This document shows, in pieces, positions 44,661-58,500 of a stretch of DNA of 64,000 bases (positions are counted from its first letter, which is position 1; the number at the start of each line of letters is the position of its first letter). A program made the translations under genes and the position numbers. Under the pieces are notes generated by a model. It made no database searches. It had not been told where the DNA came from and was given only the letters and a program-made list of their open reading frames with translations. Source of the stretch: Pholis gunnellus (Eukaryota; Chordata; Actinopteri; Perciformes; Pholidae); assembly GCA_910591455.2 (NCBI GenBank), contig OU342818.1, forward strand, positions 22,668,771 to 22,732,770, written 5' to 3'.

Positions 44661-46522
44661 GTAAGTCACTTACTGTACCACCTGTGCATGACTACCGCTA
44701 GTTCCTTCATGTTCACCTCTGAGGCCCAGAGCATCATTTACTGTGCCTTCATTGTTGTAGTGTAGTCATCATTTAGCTTTGGTGCTCATTTTTGCTCATG
44801 ATTTGCATGCAGTTGGAACAACCTAGCAGATTGATAGTTCACTCCTGACCCTAGAAACTGCTGTTGACAAAACCACCTCCTCTCAAGGTCCACTTCTGAG
44901 CTCGTGCCAGAGCTTTAAAGGTGCTTAATAAGAGATTGGAGGCATTTTCATTGCCTTCCTACGGCTCTAGCTGGCTGAGCCGCCGGCTCGCTGCTAACCG
45001 TGCCAACAACAGCACTGGCAGAGCTGATGGTGTTTACCTATTAGGGGACCCGGAGGGTTGGTTGCTAAACTCCCACTGCTGGTCTGGACACCGTTATCAG
45101 CATTAATGCTGTATGATAGCAGTACAGAGCGAGGGCCGCGAGCTGAACCTGATCTTACAGTGTGCATCAGCACATGAGTTTTGCATAGTTGTCATGTTCA
45201 GTGTTTTCACTATTCTCAACCTTTTCAGTTTCATTGCAACTGAGCTTTCTTCATCTCCTCACGAGGAAAGTGTAATATGGTTGAAAACTCCACAACAAGT
45301 GAGTGTGTTTTGTCGACAGCATGTTTAAGGCAAATCGTGTGTATGAGAGAAATTTAATACAACATGCAACCTAGTGCAATTCACTAAAACAATAAGAGGG
45401 GGAAAAAACTTGCAAAACAAATGCAGTTATACATGACAATATTCCCCAGGAACGACGCACAGATTTCCACACACTTCTATTCTATTCACTGAGACAAAAT
45501 GAATGCTGGTCCCAAAACATAGATGATTCCACTCATCAGTCGAGGAGTCCTCGAATCAGACCTCATGTCGTCTTCGGCCTTTACCGCTGCCTCTTTGAAC
45601 ATAGAGCGTGGCAGGGTACACATTTTGACAAACTTGATCTGGCCTCGAATTCTTTCCTAACCTTAAACCTGCTACAACACTGTTTCAACAGCGCTGTCAG
45701 CAGCAGAATGGAGAGACGCTCTGTTGTTGTTTGCAGTTACTTTCGACTTATCTATCACTGTATGACCAGCATGCCCACTTTGTTTTTTCTTTTTCTGTAT
45801 ACAAAGATGTTTATTGTCAATGTTTGGACATTAAGAGCACTAAACTGTTATGGTGAAACTCCATTCATGACATGGAGGCCTTAATAGGAGTCTAGTGTTG
45901 GATGGCTGCTGTGCAGGTGACTTGGATCGAAATCGGGGCCAAAAAGAAAAACTTGATAGGCACACTGGTAAAGATAATGTTGAGTATTGTTTTAGTGCAG
46001 CAGCTGCTTTCAGAGAACATTTCTTCTCTTTCTGGAGGTAAATGACAAATCCAGCGATGGGTTACTACAGTTTAACATCCTGTGGTTTCGGTAGCATGCG
46101 TGACCTTTTGGCAGTCGGCCGGTACAGTCACCGTCTCTACTAAAACTGCCGGGTGGTGAGGCCTCAGCCGACTGAAAACAGTGAATCATTCATCTCCTTT
46201 TCTCCTCGTGATCTGTTCCTCTGCTATTCTTTTGTCAAGCATAAAGAGGCCCGTCTTTCTCTGACTGTGCAGTCCCGCCTCATTCCCTTTCTAGCTGCCA
46301 TCTATCCATCTCTCCAGCCCTCATGCGCTCCTTCCATCATAACTTCTGACCCACAAATGACCCTGAGAGACAGTTGTTATTTAAAACATATGCACAGCAG
46401 ACAGTGTGATGGAGGGAGGGGGAAAGAGGAGAGGAGGAGAGGAGGAGTGGAGCGATGGAGAGGTGGAGATCCACTCGGCTCACAAGTTCTTTTCTCCTGC
46501 TGTGCCCATGTATTATGCATGG

Positions 46523-46642
<120 letters not shown>

Positions 46643-47319
46643 TGTGCGTGTGCGTGCGTGCGTGTGAGATACGCGGTCTGCCAATTGGTGTGGGTGGCTC
46701 CCTGGAGCAAGAGGCAGCAAGAAAGGAGTGAGCCAGAGAGGTAACGCAGGCCTACAGGAGGGATGTCAAGGAGTGATGAGCACAGACGGAAAGAGAAGGC
46801 AGCGTTATTTGCGTGAGACATGTGGAGGCAGAGGAGGGCTTCAGCTGGCCCTGAGCGCTCACATTTGACTTTGGGAATGTGGAGAGAGCTACCGTGGGTT
46901 CGGGTCCCTACACGCGTCTGATTAGATTTCTTGATTGTTCGTATTAAATGAAACATTAATGTTGGCGTCTCGTGTGCAACACTACAAAAACAGCAAAGTC
47001 TTTTGATATTTGCTCAAGGGTCCTCTGGTTAGCAACAACAACAAGCTATCATTTCTCCTCCAACTCCAGGTGGAAATATGCATTTATATATAATGCGTAC
47101 CCAAATCACAGGGCAGATACTTGCATTATTTGCAAATGTTCGTAGCGTACCAACACGCTGAAATAAGATAGTGAACATGGCAAACAATACCTGCTAAACA
47201 TCAGCATGTTAGCATTGTCATCTGTGACAATCTGTGATGTCTTATGTTTCATTCTTACTAGCATTACAAATATGCGGAAAAGGCCTTTAGCGTTGATGAA
47301 TATTTAGCCACCATGATAT

Positions 47320-48431
47320 AGTGCCGGGTGGTATACCGGTTTTAATTTCCCGTGCGATATGAATTTTCACATACCGTCATACCGGGGAACAACTGTTGTC
47401 TGTCTTCAACAGGCAGTTAAAGATATAGTTCGCTGCTGAGAGTGTTTGTAACGGAGCTAGTTATCTTATCTGTATTGAGAGGGACCCCTAGTCATGGTCA
47501 TAACTTTATAACAATTAACAACCCACAACTAACGCTCTTTAACAGAGCAAAACACCACGACACAACAGTCTGTGACACATAAACAATTTGTAACACTAAT
47601 AATTGTACATTTATAAACATTCACCGCCGAACTGCATGCTGGGTACAGCTCACTCGCCTGCTAGCACAACAGTCTGCTAACAGCTGGGAGAGGCTTCGTC
47701 CTCCAGTAACGCTACATTACAGAACAGCGATGCAGGATGAACATAGACAGACCGGAGATGCACCGATAGAGTTTGGCACATATGCAATGCTGATTACGTG
47801 TAATATGTGTGGTATTTGTTATAAATGTACGTTGGTACATAGAGGGTGATAAGAAGCTGTACATGGAGGGGCTTAGGAGCCAGGGGAATGTAGGTGAAGG
47901 AAACTGGATGAGACGGAAGACACACCACACAAATAGCTGTTCAACACTCGTCACGATCCTGTAGACCAGAGATTCTCAACTGGTGGGTCGTCGCGGACCC
48001 GTTTTCAGTGGGTCGCGGGCCTTTGCCTTAAAGCAGCGGAGTTATTCAAGCTCCTTTCCAGCATTTACGGCACTTGTTCAGCGGTGCAGGAAAAACACCG
48101 ACCAATGCGTTGTAAATCACGTCACGTGATGCAGTTTAGCCAATCAAATAAGGGTATTCTGATACGTTTCCTGACTCCAGTGAGATGTACCCACACCGTG
48201 ATACAGGGAAGAGAGACAAGGAAAGACATCATACCGCAGAGCTTACGTAATGCTATATGTGAAAGTGAAATATCTTTATAATCTCCCTAAAGAATCTAAA
48301 TGCTAAAAATACCACAGTCCTTAACCGATGCTCCAAAAACACTGTTGAAAGTGTTTGTATAATAAGTATATGCGCGCGAAAATAATACCGTGATACCGTG
48401 ATATACACATTTTGTCATACTGCCCAGCATT
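47320..48431. mobile_element. hAT-like non-autonomous element with target-site duplication
   Basis: The ends AGTGCCGGGTGGTAT and ATACTGCCCAGCATT are imperfect inverted repeats, with subterminal ATACCG(G/T) motifs on both sides. Identical flanks ACCATGATAT (47310-47319 and 48432-48441) mark the insertion; a hAT duplication would be 8 bp, so two bases may match by chance. Its interior contains a block of about 175 bp (47772-47945) also found at 60133-60300, and a GGGTCGTCGCGGACCCG-type palindrome near 47985. No transposase frame. Confidence 0.7.
47772..47945. repeat. shared internal block, copy 1 (partner 60133-60300)
   Basis: Strongly similar to 60133-60300 in the same orientation; for example TTTGTTATAAATGTACGTTG and AGAAGCTGTACATGGAGGG (one base differs). 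Both copies sit inside larger inverted-repeat elements. Confidence 0.88.
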
Positions 48432-48672
48432 ACCATGATATATTCCACTTCATTCCTCTTATGAGCCATCAGGCATCACCAAAGCAAGGAAAACCAGTGT
48501 AATGTGATACCGGGAGTCCAATGATCAGAATGGGCTACAGAGCAGCTCTCCAGATTCTAATTCAACTACACTTCAATACGGCTGGTGATCGGGACTTGAA
48601 CCCAGGGCCTTTAGCTGAATGACAACATCTCTGCTCACTGCATCACCTAGCATGGAGCCAACAAATCCTGCT

Positions 48673-48823
48673 CCTAATAAAGAGCTCTGTTTGCTCTTTA
48701 TTAGGGATGCTCCACTGTCTGACTAGAACAAATGTACATATACAACATGACGCTGTTGCTGACATTTAAACATTCAACATTGTGTTTTCCCTACTACAAA
48801 CAGAGCGTTGTTTGTAGTAGGGA
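48673..48823. repeat. two perfect short hairpins
   Basis: Hairpin 1: CCTAATAAAGAG (48673-48684) pairs with 48694-48705 across a 9-base loop. Hairpin 2: TCCCTACTACAAAC (48788-48801) pairs with 48810-48823 across an 8-base loop. In both, the right arm runs into GGGATG. Confidence 0.9.
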
Positions 48824-48934
48824 TGTTAATAATGATTGATGCTCTCAGTTACACATGAAAGAAATATTGAAAATTAAAAGAATTAGAGGAAAAACTCTGA
48901 GGAGCAGCTTGCGCCAACAGCTGGTCCACCTTAT

Positions 48935-49205
48935 AGGTCAGCCCACCGACTGTGCCTCAGTGGTAGAGTGGCTCGTCCTTCAATCAGAAGATCCAGTACG
49001 CGTACGCTGGTACATGTCGATGTGTCCTTTGGCAAGACTCTTACCCCAAATTTTCACACATGTCGGAGGCTGTGCCTGCGGTGTATGAATGACTAGAGTG
49101 ATGGGCAGGTGGCACCGTGCATGGTAGCATCAGTGTATGAATGGGTGTGCATGGGTGAATGACATGTATTGTGACAGTGCTTTGAGTACAAGTCCATTTA
49201 CCATT
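48935..49205 (+). repeat. tRNA-derived SINE (V-SINE-like)
   Basis: An A-box-like TGCCTCAGTGGTAGAGTGG (48952-48970) and a body with TGTCCTTTGGCAAGACTCTT and GGGCAGGTGGCACCGTGCAT match the layout of fish tRNA-derived SINEs I recognise. The tail AGTGCTTTGAGTACAAGTCC (49177-49196) fits as well. The B box is degenerate. It may itself sit inside an old miniature element, with AGGGATGC near 48703 and GCATCCCT near 49245. Confidence 0.65.
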
Positions 49206-50075
49206 CATAGCGATTGTATAGGAGCACAGTATCGGGGCGCTGGTGCATCCCTAGTCCCCCACGTAACTGCTTTGCTGACATAATAATCATTGACTGAGTC
49301 ACTCCCACTGAGGAAGTGAATCAGACGCCATCTGCCCTCTCAATCTACTACCATACCCACTTGAATTCATATGCTTTACTTCTCAATAACTTCTGAAATA
49401 TCCAAACTTCTGAGATCAAACAAACTCACAGATCAAAGTTGTCTGAGGGGGGGATGCATCTCGGTAGGCTGGGAGGGGAAGTTGAAATGAGGATGTGCAC
49501 AAGCAGAATACACATGTGCGCGAACACTTGGTCACGTACATACACAGAGAAGTGGAAGTGTCAGTAAGCATGTGGCCACCAAAAGTGTGACCTGTCGCAG
49601 CTGGATGAATAGAATCGGTCATCAATAGTATGAGCGTGTCATCCTTCCCCTGTGTGTGTTATTTGTGTGCGTGTGAGCTCTGCTATGAGCTGGCAGAATG
49701 AGTCATGCTGCAGAAGAGTGTGACTGCGCCCACTGCCATGACACACTCCCTCTGTCCTTGCATCCATACACACAAATGAACATTGATTACACTCACAACA
49801 CACAAGAGACTTGTAACTTAAGTCAAGAGTAACTTAACCCCCAAACCAGCTGAAAACCAATGTCTATGGTATTAAGTGTTGTTGATGGATTCAGGTCCAG
49901 GTCTACATATGGTGTGATAAATATATGCATTGCGGCTGCCCTCTACAGGCTGATCTGGAGGCAGGTGACATATATGGAGCCAGTTTTCCTCATCAGCCAC
50001 CCCCTGCCCTACCCCCTCTTATTAAACCAACGTTCTCTGGCTCTGTAGAGTGTGTCAAGGAGTATTAGTAAAGAG

Positions 50076-51613
50076 CAGTGGTGTATAGTAACGAAGTAGA
50101 AATACTTCGTTACTGTACTTAAGTCGTTTTTTTGGATATCTGTACTTTACTTTACTATTTATATTTCTGTTGACTTTTACTTTTACTTCACTACATTTTG
50201 CAAAGAAAACTGATACTTTGACTCCGATACATTTCCCCTGAAACCTTCGTTACTCGCTACAAAATAAAATCTATCTTTAGAAAAAAAATGAATCATGAGA
50301 CCAACGTCGGGGATCGTGGTGGAACACAGACTGCAAGCAAGCAGGTTTGGTGAATCAGTGGACCTAGCTTGCAAGTTAAATCATTGGTTAATCACGTTAA
50401 TGCGCAACTGCAAACAACTGCTCTCAAAGCCGCGGTTTTTTGATTCCAGTGATGCCCAGGATGCTCGCTAGCGAGCGACTACATGAGTAGAATTCTACTC
50501 TACGATGACTGATTTCATGATGGAAGCAGAAATGGAAGCACCTGCTGCTCCCGCAACAAACGACGGTGGTGACGAAGACCAACACCGTGGCCATATTTGC
50601 GAGAAATGTTTTCTTATGTTGGAGTGAAAGATTCTTCGTACCGGATGAAGTGCCTCTTATGCTTACCCGAAGCTACTGAAATATTGGCATTCAAAAACTC
50701 CTCATCCAACCACAGGAAACACATTGGGGTAAATGAAGATGAATCCCATGAGCCGCAACGTTAATGTTTAGTTATCATAATTATCATAAACCTGTTCAGA
50801 TATCTAGCAGTGTTTCCCACAGGATTGGAGTATATCTTTGGGGGGAGACAGGAGACAGGTGTCTGATCTTCTAATGTAGCTATACATGGTGTATGTTAGG
50901 CTAACGTTCGCTAGCTATCGTAAATCAAATGAGACAATTAGTGTAGTAGACAGATCTCTAGCGAGTTAGTGAGCTGAGGAAGTGTTGACAGTTGTGAGAT
51001 GTTGTTGATTTGAGTCATCATAGCTATAATCACTGCAGCACTAGTTAGCTAACGAGAGCGCAGCATTACGTTTTGTAATACTTTAGTATTGATCATGTTT
51101 TGATATTTGAGTCATTTGGTGGATGATCAGATCGAGTTATGATGGTAGCAGTCGACCAACTGCAGATTCAGCTTGCGCAAAACCTTTGCCTGTTGTGTTC
51201 AAATCAGGCCCATAGTTCATAGTAGATGCAAAAGTATACTTATGTACAATATATGATGTTGAACATTGTTGCTCCTGGATGGATCACAGCCAACCCAATT
51301 ATTTTCAACACAACTCCTTGTCCTTGGTCATGGTGGCCACAGCACTTAAAAGAATAAACTTCCTAATTCTCAAAATTCTAACCCTTTGCTTTTTTATTAA
51401 CAGCATTTACTTGTACTTTTACTTTCAATACTTAAGTACATTTAATATCAGAAAACTACTTTTGATACTTAAGTACAGTAAATATCAGATACTTTAAGAC
51501 TTTTACTCAAGTAGTATTTTAATAGGTGACTTTCACTTTTACTGGAGTCGTTTTCCAGTAAGGTATCTTTACTTTTACTCAAGTATGGCTTTTGGGTACT
51601 TTATACACCACTG
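50076..51613 (+). mobile_element. hAT-like element with exact 8-bp target-site duplication, 1538 bp
   Basis: The flanks GTAAAGAG (50068-50075 and 51614-51621) are identical. The ends CAGTGGTGTATAGTAACGAA and CTTTATACACCACTG are inverted repeats with one mismatch in the first 11 bases. Long subterminal regions on both sides repeat ACTTTTACTT/ACTTAAGTA motifs in opposite sense. The interior keeps only a decayed N-terminal transposase fragment, so the copy is non-autonomous. Confidence 0.9.
50505..50763 (+). pseudogene. hAT transposase N-terminal remnant with BED-type zinc finger, broken
   Basis: An ATG at 50505 opens a frame (MTDFMMEAEMEAPAAPATND) that stops near 50630. A different frame then reads GVKDSSYRMKCLLCLPEATE and ends NHRKHIG. 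The two halves look like one BED finger (C-x2-C, then H-x3-H spacing in NHRKH) split by a frameshift near 50590. The rest of the transposase is missing. Family knowledge: BED fingers are common at the N-terminus of hAT transposases. Confidence 0.6.
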
Positions 51614-52936
51614 GTAAAGAGTAGCTTTTAAACTCTCAATTAGCCTGTGAATCTCTTTAGCTAATAACAGGCGCTAGTGCTAATCGCTAGCATACACCAA
51701 TCCCAGCCTTGCCTGAGCCGAAGTTGTCGCTGTCTTCACTTTAATCAGCAGGTGGCAAGCACAACACAGGAGCTTGGCCTTGGTCTTGAGGAGTTGTAGC
51801 ATTTATTTACTCTCTCTCTCTTTCAACCGCACAATCGCTAACGGGATGCAGTGAGTTGTTCCTTGAAGGAGTTTGTAGGCTTCTAAGTCATTTTAGAGGG
51901 CTTGAAAACAATTATATATGTATCTTAGAAATATATGTATTCTTTAATTCCCCCAAAGCAGGGAGTTGACCAGCGGCTTTCTCCAGAGCGTGTAAGAATT
52001 ATTTTTTTTTTTCTCTACTGGCCTCATTGGTGGATTGTCTCCATAATTTGTTCTTATTTAGCAACTAGCGACTGTTAACTTTGGATCTTGAGCCCAAGTT
52101 AGCATCTTGAAACTTGACATTGTGTGTTTTTGTCCAACCAACCATCACAAAACCCCAAAGATATTCAATTAACAAAGATACAGAATAGTGAAGGGAAGAA
52201 AAAATCTTCACATTTGAGACCAGATCATTTTTGGTATTTTTTACCAAAGTGAAAATAGAACGGGAAGGGAGCTGTCAAATGAAGAAAAGTGAGAAAAAAC
52301 TACAGGTACTCAATGGCATGAAGAACACCTATGACACAGGCGTAGATCTGCAGCTACTCTGGATTGCAATGTGTGTCAGGTTTGGCGCCCTGACACACAT
52401 TTATGCGGACATAAAATAGTTATAACAATCACATTATCGCCTTGACTCTCATCGACTTCCAATCCTTGTTTTGCCTGATCCTATCCTGTGACCCGCATAT
52501 CCAACACAATCCCCATTGGGATTTTGCACATTTTTGATTTCTTTGCATTTGATAAATAATTTGCAAGATGGGGCCATATTTCACTCCTGGCCCACTTTTT
52601 ACATGGACTGGTTCAAACTGATTTTCAGATGTTTCACTCTGTTTAAATGACTGTATACAAAAGAATTCTATTTTAGAAGACGTTGGCTTTTGAGGTCGGA
52701 TGTGATAAGGACTGAGTCTGCTTGGCTGTCCTGGCCTCCCCTCTACTTCCCCCCCATCTTTCCTGTGACCTATGTGGCGTGGTCAGCAGAGTGGGCCGGT
52801 CTCTGGCTCAGCACCACCCTGGGCTGGCCTCATCTGTCTCTCTCGTTAGCAGTCACCCCTCTTCTCTCCTCTCCCCCCTCATTTCCTCCTTCTCCTTCAT
52901 CTCTTCCTCCCTCACCCCCCTCCGCACTATCCACCG

Positions 52937-53077
<141 letters not shown>

Positions 53078-53524
53078 ATACTTTGATATCATTGCTTTAA
53101 CCTTTCCTTGTCATTATCGTAACCTTTTTACATAGCTGTCATTTCCACCACCAGCTCTGGGTAATGCAGCGTCAGCTTTGGTAGCGCTGAAGGGCATGTT
53201 TAAAACCTTAGTGCTAGTTGTTTTCACCTTGTTCCGTTTATATTGGCAGCAGCCATATGCTCAGATGGACCTTTTGCAAAAGGACCATTTCAGTTTATTA
53301 CAACTTGGGTCTAGTTTTTGTACTTTTAGCCATCATTCCTATTGGTGATTATACCTATGAACTGCTGACTGTTTGTGTGCCGCTGGTCTAAGATAGATGA
53401 TAAACTGTGTGCCACTCGTATTCAACAGGTGCTACTTCTCACCAGCAGGTGGTGAGGTGTTAAACTGGAAGGTGCTCTTTAGCCACACAAGTCTGTCTGC
53501 CACTGTGGTCGATGAAAATATCTC

Positions 53525-53665
53525 TGTATCAGCACTTTTGGATGGATCGCCATGACATTTTGTATACACATTCATGATCCGCAGAGGATGAATCCTGCTG
53601 ACTTTGGGGATCTTCTGAAACTTACCCTAGCACCAGGAGGACTTTGACATTTTAGTTTTTAAAGA
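53525..53665. repeat. dispersed repeat segment (related to 59490-59720)
   Basis: Contains GGATCGCCATGACATTTTGT and CAGAGGATGAATCCTGCTGA; the phrases recur in diverged form at 59505-59560 (CATGACGTTTGGTAGAGATA, CAGAGGACGCATCC). From memory, ATGGATTGCCATGAAATTT-type repeats are abundant in fish. Class not known to me. Confidence 0.5.
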
Positions 53666-55494
53666 AAAGTCAGACTTTTAATTACCAAGGGAAATATGAT
53701 TAGCGCCCCCCACATAACATTCTGGTGTTGGGATGGTAACATGCATACAAATATACCAATATTCCGAATTTGATACAGGTCACGTAAACGGCATGTTCCA
53801 TGTAGAGAAGAAGCATGTCAAACAGAAAAGACACATTTCTGTCTGGACGGAGAAACACCTTATGAAAGACTTGGATATCAACAGGTTTTTGGATATGCAC
53901 AAATATCATCAAATAACTTAATCAGAGTATGCATGGCTGCAGGCGAACGTGCATATAAGGGGAGTATTCATTTTCATGTATTTTCCAGAATAAGGTTAGA
54001 AAACGGCTCGTTTTGTGCACGTAAACGTAGTCAGTGATTGGCCGGATGTGCCGAGGTGAGAAGGTAACACGATTTTAACTTCTCTCTCAAGCTTTCTTTT
54101 TTATTCTTCACGAAGTGTTCATCTGGTTTAGTTTATCCACACTTTTTTATTTAGTAAAATATATGTCATCATCACCCCTTGCTACAAAATGACCCAAACT
54201 GATAGAAACGATGGCCAGTCGGTAGCTATACCAAATCGGTTTAGCGTCAGCTCCAGGTCTTTCAGTATTGGGAAAAACTTAGTGTGTGTGATGTACTTTG
54301 GGTGAGTCGCCGGATGTGAATCAGTGTTCTTCAGCAGCACCCTCGGAGGGAAAAGCAATCGGGACATTCTGTTATTGTTGACAACCAAACTATCAAAAGT
54401 TATCCAGTAGCACACCAGTCAATCAGGGGTTAATGTTACCCAGAGGAGCTTCACTTAGAACTCTGAAGCCGTGTTGAGCCGTCTCAGGGAGTGCTATGTG
54501 GAGTTCTCTACCAAGCCACGAGCTACTGCGCCGTCTTCACATGATCTATTATGCCGGTTTGTGTCTCGACGTCTCTCTGCGATACTGTTTAAAGAATCCA
54601 GCGATTCTGCCTGTGGGAGACAAAATGGCTTCTGTTCATATCGGCGCAATAGCCGAGCAGGCCGTCCTCCAGCTCGAGGACGATATCCCGTCCCCTGGTT
54701 CAAGTGTCTGTAGACCAACAACAGAGGCATCAAAGTAAAGTTAGCCACTGTTGCAATGACTGTCATGCACTTTTAGCATATTACAAATGTTTTCTTCCCC
54801 CCTTCCACACCCTTCCTCTGTGTAATCCAAAATGACGGGGCTTGATTGAAGTAGCACCAAGCTCCCTGAGTTAACCAAAGCTATAGTGTTTTTTTTAAGT
54901 CTGATACGCCTGGAGGCTTTGGGTCTTGCGAGAGAACGAGTGGGCGTTCGTTTGTTCATTGCGCTTTGTTGTGCAGGTTTTTACTCACCAAAGAAAAATA
55001 CCCACTGAACTTCAGATCGGCAACACATTCTAGCAGCCTCACCCCTTTTAAACTCGCGAACGACACTAATTATGCACGTGTGCACACGTGTGTGTGAGAT
55101 AGAGGACGTAAAGCGTGCACATTTTCAATGCACTCATTTGCATGAGCAGTTAGTGTGTGGGAGTGTGTGGGAAACATTGTAATACATGGCCAATTACAAT
55201 TTCAATCGATGAAGTTATTTTCTGTAATGCTGCTCTCTTTAAATCTAAGATATCTCTAGGTAGGTTATAATCAAGATTATTTTGGACAATATTAACATCA
55301 GTAGCATTTAACAAATACTTATTCAATGACTTTGGAAACATCATGAAGAACATTTAGTAGCCCACATTTTAAAGTTAAATACATCAATCTGGTGCACTTA
55401 GATTGCAAAATTCAGGGCTGGATCTAGAAAAGCTTGTAGACAATGTTGTACATACTGAACAATTTAATTCTAAACACATTGGTGAGATACATAG

Positions 55495-55513
55495 ATAGAT
55501 AGATAGATAGATA
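55495..55513. repeat. short (GATA)n tract
   Basis: About five TAGA/GATA units. Confidence 0.95.
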
Positions 55514-58500
55514 AAGTCACACCCATGAATAAGGGTCAAATATCAATTCAACAGTATATTGTGTTACTTCTTCTTGCATCTTGTTATCAATACACTGGAT
55601 CCAAATATGGATATTTCTTATTAAAGCATGCTGGCGCTCTAAACGGCTGAAAAGAGGCTAGTCAGCTAGGGTAGCGTTCTTAGCATTGTGGTTGAGTGGC
55701 TGCTCCGAGCCCATACCTCGTGAAAGTCCGACTCTAAATCCCCTCTAAAACACGTTTTCACAGAGATGAGCCTGTGCAAAGATTGCCTGCTATTTATTTT
55801 GATCACAGTGACAAACTAGTGCTACACACCTGTGGTTCAACACTGGAGTGCATGCTGCTGGTAGGCAGCACAGTCCTGCTTGGCTAATAAATAACGGAGG
55901 TTGCATGTATTTACATACTGTAATCACAAAAAAATATTTTTGGAAAGTTAGGATGCTACTATGATGTGTTCATCTTGTAAGATGTAGTATTTGTCGAGAA
56001 ACTCAAATAAATACATTTGTTTTAAGGAGATTTTTGTCAATTTATATTAGAAAGACTTTAGTGAGACATATTCTTCTTTTTCTTTTAATAAGCCCGAGAG
56101 GCCCCCAATTGGGGGCCAGGGAGAAGACTTAGCAAAACAGTGTGAAACAACGCACTAATCACGAAAGAATACAGTGATGTTGCACATCAAATTAAACAGC
56201 AGAACCTGGGCTACGAGAATATATAAGCGATTTGTACATGCTCCAAACACGACTCGATAACCAACTAAATGAATAACCAAATATCAAAATCTATATAGCA
56301 CCACCTAGTCAGCCCACTCGCCACATTTCTGGCTCTACCAGAAAGCAGACAGTCCACAGGTTCCAGACATATCAAATCCCTCTACATCAAAGCATCAGCA
56401 GAGATATGAGCCAAAGAACACCAACAACAGAAATCGCTTCATCAAATAATAGTACCTTAGCTGTTTTGCCGTGAAAGGTTTATTTTACCGGCAAATCTAC
56501 ACTGAAATATGTAAGACCTATTTCCTGTGTTACACTCAAATCATTCCGGGTGTTTCTAGGGGCTGTTAGGACCATGGGGGACACATTCAAATTGCCATGT
56601 ATTGCAGCTTGCACTTCCTACAGGATGGCTAACAGTGCTGTCAATCTCATTTTGGTGGGTATAGCTAAATTCTATTGTCTCTAACGATTCAAATGACGTG
56701 TCATTCACTCAAATCTACCAATCCGTTGCGGAGATATAGCCATGCGTATTCACAGGCAGCTGACTTAGAGCAAACGTCCATCACGCATGGGGACGCAGAG
56801 CGGATTCTGGCTTTCAAAATTAAGCCAAAAAACGCTGTATTTGGATGTATTGAACACCATTAATGATATACAAGTGAAATATATAGTTTGGTACATGAGA
56901 AAATTCAAATGGCACAGGTGGTGCCAAAATGGCCATTTTAGAGACCTCGCCTGAACTGTCTGTACTAAAAACTCATTTTGTTCTGCTTCACTTTATCAGA
57001 GCCAACCTTTGCAGAGAGAATGTTAACATATTGTACTATGATTTGATAGAAGTTTAGAACTGCAGCTGCATCATTCCAAAGGGATAATCATCCTGAAAGT
57101 GCTTCTTTTTTTTTTTTTTAGGCGAACCTGAAGCCTTTTCATTTCTGCTGTGTGCCATTTACTCTTATCCTGTTACCACTCCGACGGCCCGAGTGTTTAC
57201 TGTACATCTGTGTCATGTACACAACGGCTATTTATAGGTAGGCACATTCGATCTATGCAAACCATTTCAAGATACAATCACAACAGCAAGTTCAATCAAC
57301 GCCCCTGTCAGACCACCAACTCATGAACAAGCAGTTGCAAAATCGAGGCACCTCACCTTTGAAGCTTGATAGAAATTCAACCATCGATTATATTCCAACA
57401 AAAACGGTCTTGTTACATTGCCAAAGGTCCAGACGATCCAATCCAGTAAAATATTTAGTCCAAAACACATTACATCCATAAACACCCACAGACTGCTGTT
57501 GCATCATTTCAAATTAGCCGACAGATATGCCTAACGCTCTATGTATTTTCCAACGTAACTTCAGTTCACATGTAAACACTGCCGGTCTCTGTATCTCAAA
57601 ATGGCGGCTGCATTGTGGCGTTTAGATTAACACCTCATTTGACCTATTAGGAGCTTCCATGTCCTGTCTACAGCCTACAATAGCCAACGAGAGTCCGCGT
57701 TGAAGGACAGTGCCTTCAGTGCCTCTTGTAAATCTCGAGCCAATTGCAACCAAATGTACTGATGACTCACGCTTCGTATAGCCAATGAAATTTCAAAAAC
57801 AATGATATGCAGATTCATGGGGTAGATTTAGAGGCAGAACGTGGAAGTCACTGTTGAAACCGCGAGTCAGGTACCTGTGTCCCTGCTTTAAGTGTTAACA
57901 ATTTGTTTAAATATATAATGGTCGAAATATGTTATATGATAACTATATATCGACATAAGCTTAAGTTTGAATTATGAATACACACTTCTCTACACAGTCT
58001 ATGTATGTTACTATGGTTATCATGGGTCTCCAAATGTCCTTTTATGGAAAGCGTTAAGACATACCCTTAGAGAAACATGTGTGAAATATTCATTTTCTGT
58101 GTTATTGTTATCAAATTTGAACCTGGAATAGGTAAGTCTTCATGCTGTGGTCCCATTGTGGTTTCCAGCTAATAAGTCCCAGCTATAGTCATCTGCAGGC
58201 ATCTGTTTGCAAATAAATATTCAGGCAGAAATAAAAACCTTCTATTTCAGTGTGTTCCAACTTCTATTAGTCAATGCCAGTAGCTCTTACAGTGATTCTG
58301 CCTGTTGGGGAAAAAAACTTCTGTGTTACGTTTCAAAAGAGACCAAAACCATGCATGTACTCCAAATGGTTCAAAAACAGCTTTCAATTTACTTTGGGTA
58401 TGCCTTGGATAGGCGTTTTAGGTGAATTTTACAGGAGTGGTAACAGGTTAACCAGTAACATACTGATATTTACACATCTGAACAAATCTCACAAGTGTTC

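Noticed and set aside
54496..54738. 80-codon plus-strand frame ending AIAEQAVLQLEDD
   Set aside because: Three overlapping open frames cover the same DNA, no family was recognised and no splice sites support it. I could not exclude a transposon remnant.
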